A stretch of DNA of 37,399 nucleotides, from assembly GCA_000969725.1 (NCBI GenBank), contig JXSR01S009136.1; one strand, written 5' to 3'. A program made the translations under genes and the position numbers. Shown here one piece after another: positions 9,701 to 17,865 of this stretch; positions within the stretch are counted from its first letter, which is position 1; each line of letters opens with the position of its first letter. The notes beneath the pieces were generated by a model. It did not search any database. It worked only from the letters and a program-made list of their open reading frames with translations, and was not told the origin of the DNA. This stretch comes from Ophiothrix spiculata (Eukaryota > Echinodermata > Ophiuroidea > Amphilepidida > Ophiotrichidae).

Positions 9701-12440
9701 TACTGTGCCACAAGTAGTATATAATTTCAGTCTCCTTTGCTGCATTGACGAAAATGTATTGTCGACACTCGGTCAGTCACTCAACTTTGGAGGTTTTTTG
9801 GGCATTGAAACGATCTCCTTGTAAACACTATTATCTTGAAATTGACTATTATTTTATAGCAAGTATGCAATTATAATTGTATCGTTTTGTTTGTTTTTTT
9901 CTGTAGAAACCTGTTGATGCAATTGGGTGGCAGTCGTCTGACGGAACACGAGATCATGACCGTAGCAAGACACTACAGCGATAATCAAGATGAAAAGATA
10001 CCATTAGACACCCTGGTCTCAGTGGTACAAGAACAGCTCAGGAAAACTAACTTTGAGAATTTCAGCAAATTGACGGAAGGTTTCATGATGTATGACACCG
10101 ATAAGTCGGGATTTGTTGATGTGGAGATACTACGTAAGACGTGCAGGGCTTTCCACTTGCCTGTACCAGATGATCTTATTAGGACATTGTTATCAAGGTA
10201 GGCTTGACACATTATATCCCTTTAAAAATTCAAGTAAAAACTTGTTTATTTTTGAAGGGTACTTGCAGGTGGTATGTGCCGCTTTACAAGGCTAGTTATT
10301 TGGAAAAAAATCCTTAAACTCGGGTGAAAATTGTGCAAAATCACCCTTGAAATTGTTGAAAATAGTGAAAGATAGGCCTATGTGTGGAAAAAAAATTCCT
10401 GGGTGCAATTTTTGGGGAAAACACCTTTAAGATCATATGTTATTAAAAATGTGTATATTATTTTGGATATATTTCAACATTTTATCAGGAGTCGTCACTC
10501 CCCACTGATGTTGTTATGAGGTGTAATTCTTGATCTTAGCAGAATATTGGATTTGAATTTGAGAACTTTTAATAACATACTATATGAACTATGAACAATC
10601 CTGATGACTCTTATTTCGAGTGAAACCTTTAAAAATCAGCATCAGATTTAAGGCCCAGGTTGCACATCCTCGTATCCAAACTTGAGGGGTTATACTACCA
10701 AATTTCTGACTCATTCTGAATTTCAAAAAACAAGTGGCTTATCTAACGTTTGCAATTTCCATATGTAGTTGAAAGCACACACAAGAGACCTGGGACCATA
10801 GTCATGAAACGCTGCTAACTCTAGTTGGTAACTAACCTATTGTAGTATATGTTACAAATTTTGACAGGTAGACAATATTAGCTGCCAACTAGAGTTAGCA
10901 GTGTTTTATGAATATGAGCCCTGAAGTATATTTATGAATGTTGTCAATCATCCAGGTAGAATAAATAATGAGAGTTTTGCAATCAAATAACTGGACTTAC
11001 TTTTGTTTTGAGTGCGACGTTTCACATCCTATCCCGGATGCATCTAGCCGACTGGTTGTCTGGCGGTAAAAAAGGTTGCTGACCCGTTTCGGGTCAACAA
11101 ACTACTGGAAATGTTGACATCAACAGAGAGACGGATTCGCGCAAATATAACACCACAATCCCTTACGTTTCGGAGAAAGTCCGCGGGATCTTTCGCAAAT
11201 TTAAGCTCCCAGTGTCTTTCAAGCTGTACTATACTCTAAGATAAAAGTTGGTCCATCAAAAGGACAAAGTACCGAAAGACCAACAGGCCAACATTGTGTA
11301 CAAAGTGCGACATTTCACATCCTATCCCGGATGCATCTGGCCGACTGGTTGTCTGGCGTTTAAAAAGGGTGGTGACCCGTTTCAGGGTCAACAAACTACC
11401 GGAAATGTTGACATCAACAGAGAGACGGATTCGCGCAAATATAACACCACAATCCCTTGCGTTTCGGAGAACGTCCGCAGGATCTTTCGCAAATTTAAGC
11501 TCCCAGTGTCTTTCAAGCTGTACTATACTCTAAGATAAAAGTTGGTCCATCCAAAGGACAAAGTACCGAAAGACCAACAAGCCAACATTGTGTACGGAGT
11601 CCGCTGCAAATACAGTGGTTGTGATGAACGTTATATCGGCGAAACAAAACAGACTCTCGCCAATTATATGTAGCAACACAGGAAACACAGTACAGTACTG
11701 AGTCAGCAGTGTTTGTAATCTGAACAATTCCAACCATTCCTTTGCTAACAAGGACATGGTCATTTTGGACACAGAGTCGAGGAGATTTGAAAGAGGTGTC
11801 AAGGAGGCCATCTATATTAAACGGGAGAACCCTTCTTTGAACCGTGGAGGAGGCCTGCGCTACACTTTGCTGGGGCCTACATGTTAACCATCAAGAAGAT
11901 TCCTCAACATTTCCGGTAGTTCGTCGACAATCTTTTTTACCGCCAGACAACCAGTCAGCCAGATGATGCATCTGAGATAGGATGTGAAACGTCGCACTCA
12001 AAACAAAAGTAAGTCCAGTGATTTGATTGCAAAACTCTCATTATTAGCCCTGAAGTGACATCGATCCAATTGCAATCCAAAAAAAATAATTGGGTTATCA
12101 GTAAGGTATTCACTTCCAGCATGGTAAGGTCTTGGAATTTTAAAGTCAGGAAAGCTTATTGCACTATCATCTGCAATTATTATGCACATTGTCACATATT
12201 TATTTATTGTTAATTTCTATATATCTTTGTTTCTTTTTCTACAGAATGGAGAAGAACGAGATGGGTCAAATCAACTACCACAGCTTTGTCATGTACCTCA
12301 ACTGGCGTGATCACGCTGTCACACTCCCGCAATACACACCGGCACCGATGAAACTTGATGAAGCTTGGAAAGGAACGCGAGACGAGAAAGACAATGTACA
12401 AAAGGTCAATTATAGTGCCTTATTAGGTTCTATGATGTAG
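703..12440 (+). CDS. EFHC2: EFHC2-like DM10/EF-hand ciliary protein, 5'-partial, 8 exons
   Basis: Exons: 703-1062, 1892-2030, 3801-3966, 6177-6319, 7506-7702, 9057-9190, 9907-10197, 12245-12440 (TAG 12438-12440). All junctions are AG/GT with matching phases and sum to 1626 nt: 541 residues plus stop. Residues ~15-165 are one DM10 domain (LRFFCVWDD, ILHYFLADDTIEIRE, YYKTKFGI); ~222-332 are another (LRFVARLD, ISYFLSDDTIAVFEPPVRNSG, DEYAFRYMESN). The C-terminal third has degenerate EF-hands near 367 (NDPSGSGKLEYD), 443 (DTDKSGFVDVEI) and 478; the 443 loop lacks Glu at position 12. The family (EFHC1/EFHC2, algal Rib72) has three DM10 domains and lines the lumen of ciliary doublet microtubules. 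The first DM10 must lie upstream of the window. About 200 missing residues plus 541 fits EFHC2 (~750) better than EFHC1 (~640). The ATG at 703 follows a splice acceptor and is not taken as the start. The donors after 3966 and 7702 are both GTTGGT, weaker than the others. Confidence 0.9.
1063..1891 (+). other. intron of the EFHC2-like gene, no recognised element
   Basis: Runs from GTAAGT at 1063 to CACTTAG at 1891, with a pyrimidine-rich tract (TCTCTCTCCCC) before the acceptor. AT-rich; no coding or foldback structure was recognised. Confidence 0.6.
2036..2631 (-). mobile_element. 5'-truncated CR1/jockey-like LINE, 3' end of reverse transcriptase ORF
   Basis: On the - strand 2631-2131 encodes 166 residues typical of the extreme C-terminus of a non-LTR retrotransposon ORF2: LWDPYTKKHINQLEAIQNRSARFV, then LDWEPLEIRR, YKYSFIPRSLNNWNSLPENI, and FKVAVKNHLL. 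The conserved LExxQ..aaRfV and SFxPRSxxxWNSLP signatures are clear. After the stop comes a short 3' UTR ending in a CCAGAA/GAACCAG-type tail at about 2036-2060. RT catalytic motifs are absent, so this is a dead-on-arrival 5' truncation. It lies in an intron, in antisense, and its tail begins within about six bases of the splice donor at 2031. Confidence 0.85.
2632..3339. other. intronic AT-rich DNA, nothing recognised
   Basis: No open frame with a recognisable domain and no long inverted or tandem repeat was seen. It may contain older unrecognised repeats. Confidence 0.5.
3341..3500. repeat. short foldback MITE-like element
   Basis: CTGACCCAAGTCC near 3341-3354 is matched by its reverse complement GGACTTGGGTCAG near 3485-3498, with weaker complementarity further in. 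About 160 bp, no coding capacity. Confidence 0.5.
3505..3580. repeat. TATG microsatellite with short flanking duplication
   Basis: Repeated GTATGTATG tracts lie within a twice-repeated ATTCTGGTATTCATT..GTATTATG unit. Confidence 0.65.
4018..4160. mobile_element. foldback MITE with ~57-bp TIRs and TA target duplication
   Basis: The 139-bp element 4020-4158 begins AAGCTGAATTCATACTCGTG and ends with its reverse complement. The inverted arms are about 57 bp with one or two mismatches around a ~25-bp centre. TA flanks both ends (4018-4019, 4159-4160), as for Tc1/mariner-related MITEs. It lies about 50 bp after the splice donor at 3967. Confidence 0.85.
4168..4470. repeat. low-complexity interspersed repeat with C-run
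   Basis: Starts near GGCCCATAGCCAGGATTTTTT and ends in a run of about 14 C at 4441-4454 followed by GCGCCCCCGGCTACGGG. The mixture of poly-A/T, GGGGGTG and poly-C resembles an interspersed repeat, but no family could be named. Confidence 0.3.
4690..4963 (+). mobile_element. B-box repeat with TTAGGG-like inverted ends, copy 1
   Basis: A ~274-bp unit starts TTAACCCTAACCGCCC and ends GGGTTAGGGTTAA, so its termini are inverted telomere-like hexamers. A second inverted pair lies inside: AAGTCCAAATACGTCATA near 4752 and TATGACGTACTTGGACTTA near 4903. The centre is tRNA-like: an A-box-like TGGTAGCCTGATAGTGG and the pol III B box GGGTTCGAATCTC near 4866. Non-coding. It combines SINE features (tRNA promoter) with MITE features (inverted ends). 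Confidence 0.75.
4970..5117. mobile_element. foldback MITE between the two B-box repeats
   Basis: ATAGTTGTTGGTTTTAATTC near 4970 is inverted at AATTAAATCCAACAACTAT near 5098, extended by GTGAACGCGT / ACGCGTTCATG. About 148 bp; ~30-bp arms. A diverged relative lies at 35204-35312. Confidence 0.75.
5129..5395 (+). mobile_element. B-box repeat with TTAGGG-like inverted ends, copy 2
   Basis: Same structure as the 4690 copy: starts CTAACCTTAACCGCCC, ends CAGGGTTAGGGTTAAG. Its tRNA-like core is better preserved: TGGCCTGCAAGTGGTGTGCC, CGCTTGGGAAGTC, and a perfect GGGTTCGAATCCC B box near 5300. The internal TACGTTATAGA / TATGACGTAGTTGGACTTA inverted pair is present but the left arm has lost bases. 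Confidence 0.75.
5741..6131. mobile_element. long-TIR MITE, family with TGACGTCATAATTTATG arms, copy 1
   Basis: The left arm (about 5741-5810) contains GGGACAG, TGACGTCATAATTTATG, CCCAACACGTGCG and TTTTGGACCCAAACAA. The right arm (about 6060-6131) is its reverse complement. Arms are ~70 bp, no coding capacity. Related copies lie at 29734 and 30110. Its right end is about 45 bp upstream of the splice acceptor at 6176. Confidence 0.85.
6388..6560 (+). repeat. tandem partial copy of EFHC2-like exon 6177-6319 with its splice donor
   Basis: 6388-6502 repeats the 3' part of the exon almost exactly (GTTGCTCGTCTGGATACC to GTCAGGAATTCAG), followed by the same donor GTAAGATATCTGG and downstream intron sequence. 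The two donors are 183 bp apart. The copy lacks the exon's first ~25 bases and has no acceptor. Reading through the first donor enters a glycine run (from the G-run at 6343-6358) and stops at a TAG before the copy. A splice-site-spanning duplication, probably not used. Confidence 0.9.
6660..6680. repeat. poly-C tract
   Basis: A run of about 18 C bases. It and the G-run at 6343-6358 are likely error-prone in assembly. Confidence 0.9.
6953..7105. mobile_element. small foldback MITE
   Basis: TCAGGCATGAGAATTTTC near 6953 and its inverted form GAAAAATCATTCTCATGCCTGA ending at 7105. About 153 bp, AT-rich interior. Confidence 0.65.
7803..7880 (+). repeat. degenerate tRNA-like sequence
   Basis: CTGTAGTGTAGTGGTTAGTA resembles a tRNA 5' half with A box; CCTTGCATGTAATGGGCCC and GGTTTGATTTT resemble the anticodon arm and a mutated B box. 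No acceptor-stem pairing, so a tRNA-derived repeat or pseudogene rather than a tRNA. Confidence 0.4.
7881..9056. other. intron of the EFHC2-like gene, nothing recognised
   Basis: Several short open frames on both strands have no domain signature. A small palindromic GGTACTTGGTACTACTTGGT cluster lies near 8930-8955. Confidence 0.5.
10785..10922. mobile_element. foldback MITE (GCTAACTCTAGTTGG family)
   Basis: Left arm GTCATGAAACGCTGCTAACTC near 10800; right arm is the inverted CTAGAGTTAGCAGTGTTTTATGA ending near 10911. The Penelope-like element abuts its right end. Confidence 0.75.
10928..12045 (+). mobile_element. Penelope-like element fragment with GIY-YIG domain and inverted terminal repeats
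   Basis: The exact 11-bp repeat AGCCCTGAAGT flanks the element (10917-10927, 12046-12056), a likely target duplication. Inverted termini of ~110 bp run from about 10964 and to 12045 (AATGAGAGTTTTGCAATC / GATTGCAAAACTCTCATT). The interior encodes the C-terminal part of a Penelope-type protein: TTGNVDINRETDSRKYNTTI, then KLVHQKDKVP, ANIVYKV, CKYSGCDERYIGETKQTLA (GIY-YIG nuclease motif) and FERGVKEAIY..NPSLNRGGGLR. It is interrupted by stops (TAA near 11240, TAG near 11671) and shifts, and no reverse transcriptase domain remains. A 293-bp tandem duplication (units from about 11011 and 11304) sits in the left half. Confidence 0.8.
11960..11993 (+). ncRNA. degenerate hammerhead-ribozyme-like motif in the PLE terminal repeat
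   Basis: CAGATGA, then a six-base stem (GCATCT..GGATGT), then GAAAC GTC. This is the hammerhead order CUGANGA - stem II - GAAA - short stem III - GUC, with U4 replaced by A, so probably inactive. The left terminal repeats (from 11011 and 11304, opposite strand) keep GAAAC-GTC or GAAAT-GTC and the stem but have lost bases in the first core box. Confidence 0.5.
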
Positions 12441-12541
12441 TCAATTTATGGACTTTATTTGTAAATGCATGTATAAAGACATTTTGTATTAGGAGGGGGA
12501 AGACCAATATATGGGATGTACTCATATTAGCACAGTTGATC

Positions 12542-12959
12542 ATTAAAATGTGTTTCGGTATGCAAATTAGCAACTTGTAATGCGCATTCATGTCAGTCAT
12601 TTGGATATTGCATAAGGGTGCGGTCAGACTGTAACAATGAGGGGGCAAGTTCCACAAGAGCTAGGATCTACACTCTTAAATTTTGCAATGGATAAATAAG
12701 TTGTGAACAAATGGTTGAACTGTTTGGGGTACTCTCTTGATGCTACACACTTTGAATTAATGTGTGTACAAGCAAAAATTTTTATTATTTTGGGGGGGAT
12801 GAGGGGAGTCCCGTATTGATAGCAGACAGCTTCTTTGTTCTTCATGCAAACTACATCATGTATTTTCAGGAATAACTGTTCGTTAATGCACTTACACATA
12901 GTTTTCTCAAAAAGAATGTATTTGTATTTTGGGTACATTTATGTGTTAGTGTAAATAAA
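12542..12959 (+). terminator. candidate polyadenylation signals of the EFHC2-like gene
   Basis: ATTAAA at 12542-12547, followed by a TGTGTTT stretch, is the first variant poly(A) signal after the stop codon. A canonical AATAAA follows at 12954-12959, inside a foldback repeat. Which is used cannot be told from sequence. Confidence 0.4.
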
Positions 12960-13140
12960 TCACTAAGGAAATACTTTTACCAATTATGAGCCCTTTTTCA
13001 AAAAATAATTGACACTTATGGCTATTTTCTTGGATTTTTATCGTCATATAGGCAATATGTTAAGTTCATTCACAGTACGCCCATCAAGACAGTACATCAA
13101 AGGTTCAACCGTTTGTTCACAACTATTATCCATAGTAATA
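12684..13140. mobile_element. foldback element in the EFHC2-like 3' flank
   Basis: AAGTTGTGAACAAATGGTTG near 12697-12720 is inverted at CAACCGTTTGTTCACAAC near 13106-13124; ATGGATAA / TTATCCAT extends both arms outward. About 455 bp; contains the AATAAA at 12954. Confidence 0.65.
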
Positions 13141-13152
13141 TTTAGACAAATT

Positions 13153-13375
13153 TATACTTTGATCAACACCAAATAGGCGGGCCTCTTCACATCGTGAATT
13201 GATACAGATAAGCACGCGCGTAAATGGACACAGCACAATTGCGGGAGACGCAGCGCGCGTTGCACGTGTGACTCGGGCATCATTATCTACGGCGCGCGTG
13301 TAACAGGGATTATGTTTACTTGCGGATGAAGCAAAGCCTCATAATTCCCGCCTTTTTAGTGTTGATCAAAGTATA
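13153..13375. mobile_element. CpG-rich foldback MITE
   Basis: TACTTTGATCAACACCAAAT..GGCGGG near 13155 and CCCGCC..TAGTGTTGATCAAAGTA ending near 13373; arms ~28 bp, TA at both outer edges. The interior is rich in GCGCGC, unlike its surroundings. Confidence 0.75.
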
Positions 13376-15109
13376 GAGTGTACATCTATGAAGATTCCTC
13401 GGATTCACATCGCTGTAGGTCTGGATGGTAAATGTGAGCGTCTCACACACTGCAAATGTGTGGGCAACTTTGTAGGATACCTGGTAATTATGCATAGTTG
13501 CAAAAACACAAATGTGACCGTCCATCTTAAACCAGCCATAAATGCATCCTCTTGTCATCTTCACTTTTTAAATATTTGCAAAGACCATGTTATAAGGATT
13601 AAAATGACACCTCAATGAACTTCACTCGATTTCCAGAAGTCAAGTAATGTTCTGTCAAAGGTTGTCAGGGCGTAAAATGCAGTTTGTAAAATGTATAACT
13701 AAGATTAACGCGTTCATGTACCAAATGTATTAATATGCAGTGATTTGGTCTTAATCAATCCCAATCAATCATTACTAGTCTCTTACACAATACAAAACAC
13801 CAGTTTACAATGTTGTAGAATACAAAGGATATGCTAAGGATCTCGTAACAGAGTCTGACTGATTGTTGCATACTTCAAGGTTTATAGAGTATAGTCATAC
13901 ACTGCTCAACATGCTCATGTAACAATGATATTCCCCTGCAGTGTCTTGATAGATAAAAAGCATTCCAGTTTTGAAATTTAAGTATATGAATAAAAATCAA
14001 GACAGAAACATGTATTATGGACAAGATAAAAACCTGTTTTATTCCTCATCTATAATACAACAACGGAAACATGAAACTTATTGTTTATAATATCATACTT
14101 TATAATTTACACATAAATATATATTGACAAATGTGATCGAGTTGTTACTTGAACTGAAGTATTTACATTAAAATTAACTTCAATAATATATTGTTAAACA
14201 CAAACATGTTTCCTACATGAAATGTAACTTCTAAAATCTAAGGTATGACTTATCATTATTCAAAATTTTAAGAACAAATCAAAATTTGAGAACATTTATT
14301 AAAACTTGGAATATGTAAAACAGAATTCATTATCAAGTCGCTTTAATGTACAACTTAAAGTGACTGAATTTAATACACTTTATGTACCTAAGTATGAAGC
14401 AGATGAATTAATTTTGACTGACTGCCAAAGTACAATACCTAGTTATAATAATGTGATGGTCTTTCTCCAAGACGAGTTAATACTGTTATTTCCTGAACCA
14501 AGAAAAAGTTATGATATCTTTGTATAATCTTTCTAGAAAGCAAAACGTAGAATCTTACTAGCATAATAAATTCCTGAACATTTTATCTATCATTTTGAGC
14601 GAATCTCTAAATACTCAAGGAAGACATTCACGCTATTTTAGCTAACATATGGCAGCAGGAAAAAATACTTACAACATACTTTGAACTTATTTAAGGATTG
14701 CTGTAATATATATCTACTATACATGTAAATGCTTCCAAAACCTAATTTGCCATTAGTACTGCAGTATTTTTCATATTATCTTATACAATCAATCCGTCCA
14801 AATATCTGAAATCTTCCTCAATAAATTTGATTTTCAATCCGTCCAAGTTTGTCTGAACACCAATGTACTTGTTAAAATTACAGTGTAAGATTTTTATCAA
14901 TAGATGTCTGTAACAAAATAACTTTTGTAAATACTATGTACATGTTGATAAATAAAAGATGTATACTATTCAACTAGTTCAGAAATATTGTGAAACCTGT
15001 GCTTCAATTCCAATATTTGACTCAACAATCTAATGGTACAGTAAGAATTCATTTTTTTTTTCGCCTGGCCTTAAATTGTATTATGCTCTCAACATTTTTT
15101 AGACTTGCC
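13376..15109. other. intergenic AT-rich DNA, no gene recognised
   Basis: Open frames at 13388-13618 and 14306-14527 have no recognisable domain or exon context. AATCCGTCCAA occurs twice (near 14790 and 14835). No coding evidence. Confidence 0.5.
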
Positions 15110-15110
15110 A

Positions 15111-15975
15111 AATAGGGTCAGTTTATAGTTCTTTTTGAGCTACCAAATATTTTGCGCAATAAGTCTTTATTACATTAATTCCAATGCATCATCTTATCAA
15201 TAACGGATGCTTGGTGATGTAAACCACTAAACATTTGAAATCAAACAAAATACAAGTGTGGGTATTGATTTTTCATCACCAAGCCTCCATTATTATTAAA
15301 AATACACTTGAATTATATCAGTTCTGCGGAACTCACAATTCGGATATGATCCGAAATTGGATACCCACGTATCAAAATATATCAAAATTCTGATACCCAT
15401 ATCAGATTTAGGATATGGAGGCTATCAGAATTATGATATGCCTGTCGATGGCGCAGGTAACAAATCGATAGCGCAAGCTGGGAGGTGCGTGTAGAAAATC
15501 TTTCTTGCATCTAGGATAAATGTACCTGTGAAAATGCCATATGTGCGGATACCATTGAACAGCTTCGAAACATGTCCAGACCACAGAAAGCAACATAATT
15601 TGGTGTAAACTTTGTTAGAATCAAATGAGAAATGATGATAATGTTATTGACTCTTTGTACATACCGCTATGGTGCACGGCAAAGCTAAATATATTCATTG
15701 CCGCGCACATGGAATGATGACGTAGCTGAAGCCTCGCTTTGGCCGTACTATATCAGGGATTATCTAGAATTCTTTACGTATGGTGAAAAATGAATTTTCA
15801 TAGCGAATTGTGTACAAGTACATATTTTGACCCGTTTCAGTTGTTTTTGCCTTTTTAAAATCCAAATTCAGATACGTATCCAAATTGCGAGTTCTGCCGA
15901 ACTGATATATCAGATTTTAGGGTAACAAAGACTTGTTGCACCAAATATTTGGTAGCTCATAAGAATTATAAACTA
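15111..15975. mobile_element. outer foldback element of a nested pair
   Basis: GAGCTACCAAATATTTTGCG near 15138 and its inverted partner CACCAAATATTTGGTAGCTC near 15939 form arms of ~55 bp (15111-15168 and 15927-15975). A separate smaller pair, GGATGCTTGGTGATG / CATCACCAAGCCTCC, lies near 15204 and 15275. Confidence 0.65.
15315..15908. mobile_element. inner foldback element nested in the previous one
   Basis: ATATCAGTTCTGCGGAACTC at 15315 is inverted as GAGTTCTGCCGAACTGATAT at 15889-15908; pairing extends through AATTCGGATA / TATCCAAATT. About 594 bp. Confidence 0.75.
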
Positions 15976-16154
15976 ATCCATATACAGGCTTCCTGTGGAC
16001 ACCTAAAATTGTAGATCAATTTAAGACCAATACTGGTGCAGTTTTTGATACAAATAGCACTCCGAATCACGTCACTTTTCCTCTGTGCTGGAAGTGTAAA
16101 TTTTGATCGAGAACATCATTCTTTCTAAATTACTAGGCAAATACTGTTTCTTTC

Positions 16155-17345
16155 CCAATTGTAGACCTGTTCAATAAAAAACCAGAGATACAATGTATTT
16201 ATTTCATCAATCTTTCAAAATTATAAAATTTGTCACAAAAACTGAACCATTTTGACAAAAAAAAATAGAACAATGTATGTAGAGGTGTGAATAATTACAC
16301 CTCTTTATATCAAATTTATAAGCCTGTATGATGAAAGTACATAATAGCTACAACCTTTGTGTTTCATCAATGTTTCAATGTTAAAACATGTTACTAACGC
16401 AAAACCTTTAGTTTTGACAAATATAAAAAAACCTGAATGGAATCTGTGCAGTATAATTTGTCTCAAATATGTCACAAATACAGGACNNNNNNNNNNNNNN
16501 NNNNNNNNNNNNNNNNNNNNNNNNNNNNNNNNNNNNNNNNNNNNNNNNNNNNNNNNNNNNNNNNNNNNNNNNNNNNNNNNNNNNNNNNNNNNNNNNNNNN
16601 NNNNNNNNNNNNNNNNNNNNNNNNNNNNNNNNNNNNNNNNNNNNNNNNNNNNNNNNNNNNNNNNNNNNNNNNNNNNNNNNNNNNNNNNNNNNNNNNNNNN
16701 NNNNNNNNNNNNNNNNNNNNNNNNNNNNNNNNNNNNNNNNNNNNNNNNNNNNNNNNNNNNNNNNNNNNNNNNNNNNNNNNNNNNNNNNNNNNNNNNNNNN
16801 NNNNNNNNNNNNNNNNNNNNNNNNNNNNNNNNNNNNNNNNNNNNNNNNNNNNNNNNNNNNNNNNNNNNNNNNNNNNNNNNNNNNNNNNNNNNNNNNNNNN
16901 NNNNNNNNNNNNNNNNNNNNNNNNNNNNNNNNNNNNNNNNNNNNNNNNNNNNNNNNNNNNNNNNNNNNNNNNNNNNNNNNNNNNNNNNNNNNNNATTTGT
17001 CTCAAATATGTCACAAACACAGGACCATTTTGACACTTATAAAAGAAATTATGAATTTAAACAGGTACTGTAGTTTTTTTTTCTGTCTTTTTCCAAAGTT
17101 TTAATGTTAAACCATTTTGACAAATATATAAAAACCTGAATGGAATCTGTGCAGTATAATTTGTCTCAAACATGTCACAAACACAGGACCATTTTGACAC
17201 TTATAAAAGAAATTATTAATTTAAACAGGTACTTTTTTTTTTCTTTTTCCAAATTTGTAGCCCTGTGCAATGCAAGAAGTTGCAATTATTTTCATTAATC
17301 TTTCAAATTTAAAATATGTCATTAAAACAGCACAATTGCATTTGA
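16155..17345. repeat. tandem repeat array spanning an assembly gap, period ~164 bp
   Basis: The unit containing GGAATCTGTGCAGTATAATT, TTTGTCTCAAAYATGTCACA and ACACAGGACCATTTTGACAC occurs before the gap (from 16439), just after it (16995) and again near 17142. ATTTGTCTC recurs 164 bp apart (16995, 17159). More diverged units with TTTCATCAATSTTTCAA flank both sides. Confidence 0.8.
16487..16994. other. assembly gap (508 N)
   Basis: 508 consecutive N bases. Both edges are in the same tandem repeat, so the true array length is unknown. Confidence 1.
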
Positions 17346-17534
17346 CACAAAGAGAGTTAAGAATGACTCAGTGAAAATTAATTGTTAATCTTGATTCGCC
17401 TTAGTTGGCTGTTACCATTAAAGTGGCAGTGATAGTTGGAATACGTAACAGGGTTCATATATACTTACAAGACCACGGTGAATTCAAAGACTTTAATGAA
17501 TTTACACTCATTTTTTCAAAGACTTTCACTGCGG

Positions 17535-17540
17535 TTTATT
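17535..17540 (-). terminator. candidate polyadenylation signal of the coiled-coil gene
   Basis: TTTATT on the + strand is AATAAA on the - strand, about 325 bases after the TGA at 17866. This is a plausible 3' UTR length, but the hexamer is common in AT-rich DNA. Confidence 0.3.
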
Positions 17541-17865
17541 ATGTTTTTAATTTTCCGTAATTTTATGTGTTGAACGAAAAAATGACGAAATCAGACGAAA
17601 AACATTGAAAATGTTACGCAAAACAAGAAAAACATGCTTTGAAAAATTTATATAGTTTACATCATTGAGAAGTACTATTTAATTTAAAGACTTTTCAAAA
17701 CTTCATACACAATTTAAAGACTTGTCAATGATTTTAATGACCCAAATCGCATTGAAAGACTTTTCAAGGATTTCATTACCACTACAAACCCTGAGTGATT
17801 TTGAGTAACCATTCAGCTTGAACCCTGGCCTAAATGCCAACACTGTCCATTTCAGTTGAGTGATG

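Noticed and set aside
13153-13375. CpG-rich segment as a promoter
   Set aside because: It is bounded by 28-bp inverted repeats with TA at both edges, so the composition belongs to a MITE.
16305-17104. Five long open frames across the gap
   Set aside because: They are mostly unknown residues from the N run.
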